Positions 57,718 through 64,000 of a DNA stretch of 64,000 bases are shown piece by piece (position 1 is the first letter of the stretch; each line of letters begins with the position of its first letter). A model generated the notes under the pieces. The model was not told the origin of the DNA, did no database searches, and saw only the letters and a program-made list of their open reading frames with translations. Origin of the DNA: Deltaproteobacteria bacterium (GTDB lineage: Bacteria > Myxococcota > Myxococcia > Myxococcales > Anaeromyxobacteraceae); the NCBI GenBank assembly GCA_016214955.1, contig JACRMN010000011.1:1-64000 (forward strand). The letters run 5' to 3'. The position numbers were made by a program, and so were the translations under genes.

Positions 57718-59376
57718 TCAGTCGATCGACAGGAACGCGAAGGCGCGAGCGGCGAGGTCGGGAATCGTCACCTTCCCTCCGGCGGAGGTGGGCGTGCCCC
57801 CCAGCCCCTCGGCGAGGAGCACCGCGGGTGCCCCGGTCACGTCCACGGTGAAGGGGCCGCTTGCCGCGCTGCCGTAGTTGGCGACGAAGAGGGTACGCCT
57901 TCCGGCCGAGCCGCGCAGCAACGCCATCACGCCGGCGCCTCCGCCTGTGACCACAGGTCGCACCGGCTCGCCGGTGGCCAGCGAGGCCTGGCCCGAGCGC
58001 AGCGACACCAGGCGCCGGTACAGGTGCCAGAGCGACGCCGGGTCGGCCTGCTGCGAGGCGATGTCCACGCCGTCGGCCTCGGCGGCGTAGAACCAGCCGG
58101 CGTCGGTGCTGAAGCCGAAGCCCGGCGGGGTGGCGTTCCAGCGCAGCGGGGTGCGCTTGTTCTGGTCGGCCGAGGGCGCGCCGCCCTGCATGCCGATCTC
58201 CTCGCCGTAGTAGACGAAGGGCGTGCCGGGCAGGGCGAAGAGGGTGGCGGCGGCCAGGCGGGCGCCGGCGGCGTCGCCGCCCAGCGTGCGCATCACCCGC
58301 ACCTGGTCGTGGTTGGAGAGGAAGGGGGCGTCGAAGCCCCGGTCCTTGCCGGCCAGGGCGGTCTCGGTGCGGGCGATGGTGTTGATGACCGGGGAGGCGT
58401 CGCTCGCGAGGACCCCGCCCTTCACCGCGTCGGCGAGGTCGAAGGCGAAGGCCAGCTGCGTCTCGTCGCCGGCGCCGTAGTAGGAGGAGACCGTCTCCAG
58501 GTTGGTCCAGGCCTCGGCCACCAGCAGCACGCCGGGGTACTCGGGCGAGAGCGCCGAGCGCAGGCGCCGCAGGAAGGCGTGGGTCTCCGGCTGGTCCACC
58601 ACCACGCCGTCCGCCGACTCGAAGAAGTGGCGGACGGCGTCGAGGCGGAAGCCGTCCACGCCCCGGGCCAGCCAGAAGCGCAGCACGTCCAGCATCTCGG
58701 CCTCGACGGCGGGGCTGGCCAGGTTGAGGTCCGGCATGCCCGAGCCGAAGAGGCCCCAGTAGTAGGCGCCGTCGAGCGGCCACCAGGCGCGCCCTCCGCC
58801 CGCCCACGGCTGGAGCCAGCCGCTGGTGGGCGCCGCGTCCCGCCACGAGTACCAGGTCCGCTTGGCGTCGGAAGGGTTCCGCGAGAGGGCGAACCAGGGG
58901 TGCTGGCTGGAGGAGTGGTTCACCACCATGTCGAGGATCACGCGGATGCCGCGGCGGTGGGCGGCGGCGACGAAGGCGTCGAAGTCGGCCAGCGTGCCGT
59001 AGACCGGATTCACCGAGCGGTAGTCGGTGACGTCGTAGCCGTGGTAGCTCGGCGACGGGAAGATGGGCATGAGCCAGACGGCGCCCACGCCCAGATCCCC
59101 GGCGGTGGCCGGGTCGCCGTCGTTCAGGTAGTCCAGCTTCTGCGTCAGGCCGGCGAGGTCGCCCACCCGGTCGCCGTTCGAGTCGGCGAACGAGCGCACG
59201 AAGACCTCGTACACCGTGCGGTTGCGCCACCAGCCCGCCTCGTCCCGCGGCGCGGGGCGCGGGGAGCCGCCGCAGGCGGCCAGGGCAGCAGCGAGGAGCA
59301 GCAGGACTGCGGCGGGAGAGCCGCTACGAGCGCGGGGGGCGTGGTCTCCCGCTCCGCACCTGGCGCGAATTGGCAC
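57718..59376 (-). CDS. GH13 alpha-amylase family lipoprotein
   Basis: About 552 residues from a GTG at 59376; a GTG at 59391 would add five residues. The lipobox is LAAC (Cys35). All three GH13 catalytic residues are present: nucleophile Asp236 in 'GFRLDAVRHF', acid/base Glu278 in 'LLVAEAWTN', and the stabilising Asp347 in 'FLSNHDQVR'. 'YHGYDVTDYRSVNPVYGT' and 'DMVVNHSS' are the other conserved regions; the layout resembles trehalose synthase, oligo-1,6-glucosidase and amylase relatives. Lipidation suggests it acts at the membrane surface on maltodextrins. The small gap to the DOMON-like gene places it in the same operon. Confidence 0.9.
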   Translation of the reverse strand: MPIRARCGAGDHAPRARSGSPAAVLLLLAAALAACGGSPRPAPRDEAGWWRNRTVYEVFVRSFADSNGDRVGDLAGLTQKLDYLNDGDPATAGDLGVGAVWLMPIFPSPSYHGYDVTDYRSVNPVYGTLADFDAFVAAAHRRGIRVILDMVVNHSSSQHPWFALSRNPSDAKRTWYSWRDAAPTSGWLQPWAGGGRAWWPLDGAYYWGLFGSGMPDLNLASPAVEAEMLDVLRFWLARGVDGFRLDAVRHFFESADGVVVDQPETHAFLRRLRSALSPEYPGVLLVAEAWTNLETVSSYYGAGDETQLAFAFDLADAVKGGVLASDASPVINTIARTETALAGKDRGFDAPFLSNHDQVRVMRTLGGDAAGARLAAATLFALPGTPFVYYGEEIGMQGGAPSADQNKRTPLRWNATPPGFGFSTDAGWFYAAEADGVDIASQQADPASLWHLYRRLVSLRSGQASLATGEPVRPVVTGGGAGVMALLRGSAGRRTLFVANYGSAASGPFTVDVTGAPAVLLAEGLGGTPTSAGGKVTIPDLAARAFAFLSID

Positions 59377-59495
59377 GGCCCTACATTGCACGCAGGCCGC
59401 TCACCCGCAAGCGACGAGCGACAATACGCTCCGCCAGGGTGGGCCCTGCGCGAAGTGGGCGCGTGCGGCACTCGGGCGCTTGACCCTTAGGGGAC

Positions 59496-61151
59496 TCAGC
59501 GCAGCCGGTAAAGGACGCTTGCACGCGGGGGAAGCTCGATCCGGAGGCCCTCCTCGGCGGAGGTCGCCACCGCCCCGGTGCCGGCCAGGAGCGGCTCCAG
59601 GTCCCGCGCGGGGACGCGGAGCAGGCTCCGCAGCGGCTCGTCCCCCAGGTTGTGGGCCACGAGCACGCGCTCGGCGCCGGCGGCGCGCACGTAGGCGAGG
59701 AGCGGGCCTCGGTCGGCCACCAGCTCGAGCCCTCCGCGCGCCAGGGCGGGCGAGGCGTGGCGGGCGCGTACGAGCCTGCGGTAGTGCGACAGCAGAGAGC
59801 CGGGGTCGCCTTGCTGCGAGGCGACGCTGGCCCGCTCCCGGCCCGGCGCGAAGGCGCGCCAGGGCCTGCCCGCCGTGAAGCCACCGCCGGGCGAGGCGTC
59901 CCAGGGCATGGGCGTGCGCTTCTCCTCGTCGGCGCCGCCTGGGCCGTTCTCCATCCCCACCTCCTCGCCGTAGTAGAGGAACGGGGCGCCGGGTAGCGTG
60001 AGCAGGATCGCTGCCGCGAGCCGGAGCTTGCCCTCGTCGCCGCGGAGCACCGAGCCGAGCCGGCGCATGTCGTGGTTGGCGAGGAACGGGGCGTCGATGG
60101 CGCCGGGCGGGTAGAGGCGGGCGATCTCCCGGAGCGTCTCCCCGATGCTGCGCCCCTCGCCCACCTGGACGCCCTCGACGACCTTGCCGGCCAGCGGGAA
60201 GTCGAAGTTGACGAGCAGCTCCTCGCCGCCCGGAGCGCCCGGGGTGCCGAAGTAGGGGGCGATGCGGCGGGTGTCGGTCCAGTTCTCTCCCACCAGGATG
60301 GCGTCGGGCTTCACCGCCCGCACGTGGGCGGCGAACTCGCGCCAGAAGCGGTGGGTCTCGGGGGTGTCGTTCTGGCCCGTGTCGCCGGGCCCGTCCTCGA
60401 CGAGGTGGCGCGAGGCGTCGAGCCGGAACCCGTCGACGCCGCGCCCGAGCCAGAGCGCGGCGATGCGCTTCGCCTCGGCCCGCACCTCGGCGTTCCGGAA
60501 GTTCAGGTCCGGCATCCCGCTCCAGAAGATGCCGTAGTAGAAGGCGCCGCCGGCCGGGTGCCAGGCGGGGCTGGAGGCGTTCCAGGGTTGGGTCCAGCCC
60601 GGATCGCGTTCGCTCCAGACGTACCAGTCGCGGCGCGGGGAGGCGCGCGAGGAGGCGGCCTCCCGGAACCAGGGGTGCTCGCTGCTGGTGTGGTTGAGCA
60701 CCAGGTCCACGATGACGCGCATCCCCCGCCGGTGGGCCTCGGCGCAGAGCCGTGCCAGGTCCTCGACGGTGCCGTAGTCGGGGTTCACCGCCTCGTAGTC
60801 AGTGGTGTCGTAGCCGTGGTAGCTCGGCGAGGCGAACACCGGCATGAGCCAGAGCGCGTCCACGCCCAGGTCGGCGTCGGTCCGGGGATCGCCGTCGTTG
60901 AGGTAGTCGAGCCGCGAGATCAGCCCGCGCAGGTCACCTCTTCCGTCCCCGTCGGAGTCCTGGAAGCTGCGGACGAACACCTCGTAGAAGACGGCGCCGT
61001 CGGCCCAGCGGCGCGGGTCCTCGGCTGTCCCCGCGGCGGCGCCGGCGGTGCCCGGGGGGGTGGAGGGGCGCGGCGCGGCGCAGGCTCCGAGCGCCCAGGG
61101 AGCGAGGGATGCCGCGGCAACGAGCCCGAGGGCGAGGAGGCGGGAGAGCAT
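59496..61151 (-). CDS. GH13 alpha-amylase family lipoprotein
   Basis: 551 residues from the ATG at 61151. The leader ends LGAC, giving a lipidated Cys24. Catalytic residues: Asp235 in '[10 protein letters not shown]', Glu279 in 'ILVGENWTD' and Asp351 in 'FLANHDMRR'. It shares architecture and most motifs with the amylase gene downstream ('[24 protein letters not shown]', '[26 protein letters not shown]'), so the two arose by duplication and then diverged. A C-terminal beta domain completes the GH13 fold. It is the first gene of the minus-strand glucan group and divergent from the pullulanase, with 142 bases between. Confidence 0.92.
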   Translation of the reverse strand: MLSRLLALGLVAAASLAPWALGACAAPRPSTPPGTAGAAAGTAEDPRRWADGAVFYEVFVRSFQDSDGDGRGDLRGLISRLDYLNDGDPRTDADLGVDALWLMPVFASPSYHGYDTTDYEAVNPDYGTVEDLARLCAEAHRRGMRVIVDLVLNHTSSEHPWFREAASSRASPRRDWYVWSERDPGWTQPWNASSPAWHPAGGAFYYGIFWSGMPDLNFRNAEVRAEAKRIAALWLGRGVDGFRLDASRHLVEDGPGDTGQNDTPETHRFWREFAAHVRAVKPDAILVGENWTDTRRIAPYFGTPGAPGGEELLVNFDFPLAGKVVEGVQVGEGRSIGETLREIARLYPPGAIDAPFLANHDMRRLGSVLRGDEGKLRLAAAILLTLPGAPFLYYGEEVGMENGPGGADEEKRTPMPWDASPGGGFTAGRPWRAFAPGRERASVASQQGDPGSLLSHYRRLVRARHASPALARGGLELVADRGPLLAYVRAAGAERVLVAHNLGDEPLRSLLRVPARDLEPLLAGTGAVATSAEEGLRIELPPRASVLYRLR

Positions 61152-61258
61152 GGCCCGGGAGTGTACGCCCGCCCTCCGGGGTGAGGGACGGCTCCCGCCG
61201 GGCCGGAAGGGGCGGTGGTGAGGCGCGACAATTCGGGCCAGGGGACCCGGGCGGTTCG

Positions 61259-61288
61259 TTGCACGTTCCGCGCGATCGGCGCTATCGG
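61259..61288 (+). promoter_or_regulatory. Possible promoter of the pullulanase gene
   Basis: TTGCAC (61259-61264), an 18-base spacer and TATCGG (61283-61288). Transcription would begin at or next to the ATG at 61294, implying a leaderless mRNA. No Shine-Dalgarno precedes that ATG. Confidence 0.3.
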
Positions 61289-61293
61289 TTGCC

Positions 61294-64000
61294 ATGCCCC
61301 ACGCCCACGCGCAGCGACGCGGTCTCTCCCCCAGCCTGGCCCTGGCGCTCTCGATCCTCGCGGCGGCCTGCAGCAGCGGCAAGAGCGCTGCGCCGCCGCC
61401 GACGCCGGCGACCTTCACCGTCCACTACCACCGGGCGCTCGCCGACTACGCGGGCTGGACCGTGGCCACCACGGCGGGCGCGGAGGAGGCCAGCCAGGCC
61501 TCCTCCGGCACCGACGCCTTCGGGGCCGTCTACACCCTCACCCTCCGGTCGGGCGCCACCAGCCTGGCCTTCACCCTGGTGAACGGCGCCGGCAGCGACG
61601 CCGCCGGTGCTCTCACCGTGAACCTGTCGGGCGGAGCCCGCGAGGCCTGGGTGCTCTCCGGCTGGCCCGAGGCGCGGACCTCGGCGCCCTCCGTGCTCCC
61701 CGCCGCCGGGCAGGTGGTCGTCTACTACGCGCGGCCCGACCAGACCTACTCCGGCTGGGGGCTGCACCTCTGGGGCGAGCGGGTCACCGAGACGTCCTGG
61801 GGAGTGCCGCTGGCCTACGGCGCCGTGGACGCCTCCTACGGCGCCGGCTTCGCGTTCACGCTGCGCACCGGCGGCGCCCGCGGCAACTGCCCGGCGGGCA
61901 TGGTCTGCCTCATCGCCCACAAGGGCGACACCAAGGACCCCGGGCCCGACATGAGCTTCGACCCGGCGGTGCTCGGCAACATCGTCTTCCTCACCAGTGG
62001 CTCGACCACCCTGACGAGCGCCCCGGTGCCGCCGGGTGCGGTCTCCATCGCCGGCGCCGCCGCCCACCTCCTGGCTCGCGACACGCTGGCCTGGGACGTC
62101 ACCGACACGGAGGCGGTCACCTTCGAGCTGCGCACCTCCCCCACCGCCTCGGTGACCACCACCGCCACCGACGTCGTCGGCGGCACCACCATCGCGCTCA
62201 CGCCCCGGAGCGGCGGCATCGGAGCGACCCTGGCCGCCCGGGTGCCCCACCTCGCCACCTGGCGGGCCTTCGACGTGGCCCCCGCCGACCTGCCGGCGCT
62301 GGAGCAGGCCCTGAAGGGCCAGGTGGTGGCCGTGGCCCGGAAGGCCTCCGGAGCGCCGCTTGCCGCCACGCAGGTGCAGACCGCCCTGGCGCTCGACGAC
62401 CTCTATCCCTACGACGGGCCGCTGGGCGTCACCTTCGCGGGCGGCGCCCCCACCTTCCGGCTCTGGGCGCCGACGGCCCAGGCGGCGCTGCTCCACGTCT
62501 TCGGCGCCGACAAGCTGGAGGTGGCCGGCAGCCCGGTGGCCCTGTCGGCGGGCGCCTCCGGGCTCTGGTCCCACACCGGGCCCGCGACCTGGAGCGGTCT
62601 CTACTACCGGTACGAGCTCACCGTCTACCACCCGCTGACCGCCCGGATCGAGACGGTGCAGGTCACCGATCCCTACGCCGCCAACCTGGACGCCAACGGC
62701 CTCCACGCCCAGATCGTCGACCTCTCCGACCCGGCCCTGAAGCCGGCCGGATGGGACGCCCTCGTCAAGCCGCCCCTGGAGGCGCCCGAGGACATCGTCG
62801 TCTACGAGAGCCACATCCGCGACTTCAGCGCCCTCGACGCCACCGCCCCCGCGGCGCGGCGCGGGCGGTACCTGGCCTTCACCACCGACTCGGGCGCGCA
62901 GCCCTCGGACGGCATGGCCCACCTGGCGGCCCTGGCGTCGGCCGGCCTGACCCACGTCCACCTGCTGCCGGCCTTCGACATCGCCACCATCGACGAGGAC
63001 CCGGCCGCCCGGGTGGACGTCGGCCAGCCGTTCGCCGACCTCTGTGCCCGCAACGGCGCGGTGCCCACCGCCCTCTGCGGCCAGTTCGCGGGCCAGACCA
63101 TCCTGCAGGCGCTCCAGGGGCTGGCGGGCGACTCCGACCAGCAGCAGCTCATCGCCGGCTGGATGCGGGGCTACGACTCGTTCAACTGGGGGTACGACCC
63201 CTTCCACTACGGCGCGCCGGAGGGGAGCTACGCCTCGACCGCCGACGGCACCGCCAAGATCCTGGAGTTCCGGGCCATGGTGAAGGGGCTCTCCGACGCC
63301 GGCCTGCGCACGGTGATGGACGTGGTCTACAACCACACCAACGCCGCCGGCCTGGGCGCCTACTCGGTGCTCGACAAGGTGGTCCCCGGCTACTACCACC
63401 GGCTGGACCCGGTGACCGGGCTGGTGCTGACCTCGAGCTGCTGCAGCAACACCGCCACCGAGCACAAGATGATGGGCCGGCTCATGACCGACACCCTGGT
63501 GCGCTGGGCCCGCGACTACAAGGTGGACGGCTTCCGCTTCGACCTCATGGGCCTGCACCTCAAGGACGACGTGCTGGCGGCGCGCGCGGCGCTGGCGGCC
63601 CTGACCCAGGCGGCCGACGGCGTGGACGGCTCCCGCATCTACCTCTACGGCGAGGGCTGGGAGATGGGCGAGATGCAGAACGACTTCCGCGGCGTCAACG
63701 CCAACCAGGTCAACATGGCCGGCACCGGCATCGGCACCTTCAACGACCGGCTCCGCGACGGCGTGCGCGGCGGCGGGCCCTTCGACGCCGGAGCCGCCAT
63801 CCGCCGGAACCAGGGCTTCGCCAGCGGCCAGTACGTGGCGCCCAACGAGCTGGCCACCGCCACCGCCCCCGACCTCGCGCACGCGCTCGACCTCGTCAAG
63901 ATCGGGATGGCCGGCGGCCTGGGCGAGTTCAGGATGGTGCCGGCCACCAGCGCCACCGGGGCGGCCACCTTCGCCGGCTCCATCGGGTACAACGGCGCCC
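61294..64000 (+). CDS. Type I pullulanase lipoprotein, 3' end outside the window
   Basis: At least 902 residues and still open at the right edge. The leader ends LAAAC, so it is probably lipidated. Two N-terminal CBM41-type (PUD) domains begin '[15 protein letters not shown]' and '[22 protein letters not shown]'. A CBM48-like segment ('[17 protein letters not shown]') leads to the GH13_14 catalytic domain with the pullulanase motif FNWGYDP (residues 630-636), '[10 protein letters not shown]', nucleophile Asp750 (DGFRFDLMG) and acid/base Glu787 (YGEGWEMG). The third catalytic Asp would lie beyond the window. It debranches alpha-1,6 links in pullulan, glycogen or amylopectin at the cell surface and would feed the neighbouring amylases. 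Confidence 0.93.
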   Translation, partial: MPHAHAQRRGLSPSLALALSILAAACSSGKSAAPPPTPATFTVHYHRALADYAGWTVATTAGAEEASQASSGTDAFGAVYTLTLRSGATSLAFTLVNGAGSDAAGALTVNLSGGAREAWVLSGWPEARTSAPSVLPAAGQVVVYYARPDQTYSGWGLHLWGERVTETSWGVPLAYGAVDASYGAGFAFTLRTGGARGNCPAGMVCLIAHKGDTKDPGPDMSFDPAVLGNIVFLTSGSTTLTSAPVPPGAVSIAGAAAHLLARDTLAWDVTDTEAVTFELRTSPTASVTTTATDVVGGTTIALTPRSGGIGATLAARVPHLATWRAFDVAPADLPALEQALKGQVVAVARKASGAPLAATQVQTALALDDLYPYDGPLGVTFAGGAPTFRLWAPTAQAALLHVFGADKLEVAGSPVALSAGASGLWSHTGPATWSGLYYRYELTVYHPLTARIETVQVTDPYAANLDANGLHAQIVDLSDPALKPAGWDALVKPPLEAPEDIVVYESHIRDFSALDATAPAARRGRYLAFTTDSGAQPSDGMAHLAALASAGLTHVHLLPAFDIATIDEDPAARVDVGQPFADLCARNGAVPTALCGQFAGQTILQALQGLAGDSDQQQLIAGWMRGYDSFNWGYDPFHYGAPEGSYASTADGTAKILEFRAMVKGLSDAGLRTVMDVVYNHTNAAGLGAYSVLDKVVPGYYHRLDPVTGLVLTSSCCSNTATEHKMMGRLMTDTLVRWARDYKVDGFRFDLMGLHLKDDVLAARAALAALTQAADGVDGSRIYLYGEGWEMGEMQNDFRGVNANQVNMAGTGIGTFNDRLRDGVRGGGPFDAGAAIRRNQGFASGQYVAPNELATATAPDLAHALDLVKIGMAGGLGEFRMVPATSATGAATFAGSIGYNGA

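Overview
The window is very GC-rich, densely coded DNA from a Gram-negative bacterium with many lipoproteins, beta-barrel proteins and multiheme c-type cytochromes. A MYXO-CTERM-type C-terminus on a large subtilase, the cytochromes, the overall base composition and the gene content point to a myxobacterium (Myxococcota), most likely an Anaeromyxobacter-like lineage. The genus is an inference. No rRNA, tRNA or CRISPR array was found.

Left part (1-26 kb): mostly single genes and small operons. It starts with the end of a REP-associated (RayT-type) transposase and a cluster of REP-like palindromes. Next come a muconolactone-isomerase-like protein, a TMEM175-type channel, a YdcZ transporter behind a hexanucleotide repeat, a dus-zip operon, a tetraheme cytochrome fused to a degenerate nucleotidase-like domain, MltD with LysM domains, a small cytochrome c, a lipoprotein-ABC exporter operon, trmB, alaS, an outer-membrane protein, a PAP2 phosphatase, a DUF815 ATPase, a 1365-residue subtilase and a DUF2891 protein.

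Middle (26-44 kb): a minus-strand division and cell wall (dcw) cluster, transcribed murE-murF-mraY-murD-ftsW-murG-murC-murB-ddl-(break)-ftsQ-ftsA-ftsZ, with tight stop/start overlaps from murE to murB. It is interrupted between ddl and ftsQ by a plus-strand, four-gene respiratory module: a triheme cytochrome, a nine-to-ten-heme cytochrome and two thioredoxin-fold/TPR paralogues. That module has an FNR/CRP-type site at the geometry of a class II promoter. The usual mraZ-rsmH-ftsL-ftsI end is absent upstream of murE.

Right part (44.5-64 kb): an alpha-glucan (maltodextrin) utilisation locus. A plus-strand malK-malE-malF-malG-type ABC importer operon, ending in a DUF4395 membrane protein, faces a minus-strand group. 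That group holds two lipidated GH13 alpha-amylases, a DOMON-like secreted protein, a 651-residue outer-membrane barrel, a lipoprotein, a second lipoprotein built from two tandem 279-residue repeats, and a second DOMON-like protein. A lipidated type I pullulanase runs off the right edge. The genes can be read as one pathway: surface binding and cleavage of alpha-glucan, passage through a barrel without SusC/D or LamB homology that I can recognise, then ABC import. The import permease carries an unusual N-terminal extension of about 340 residues.
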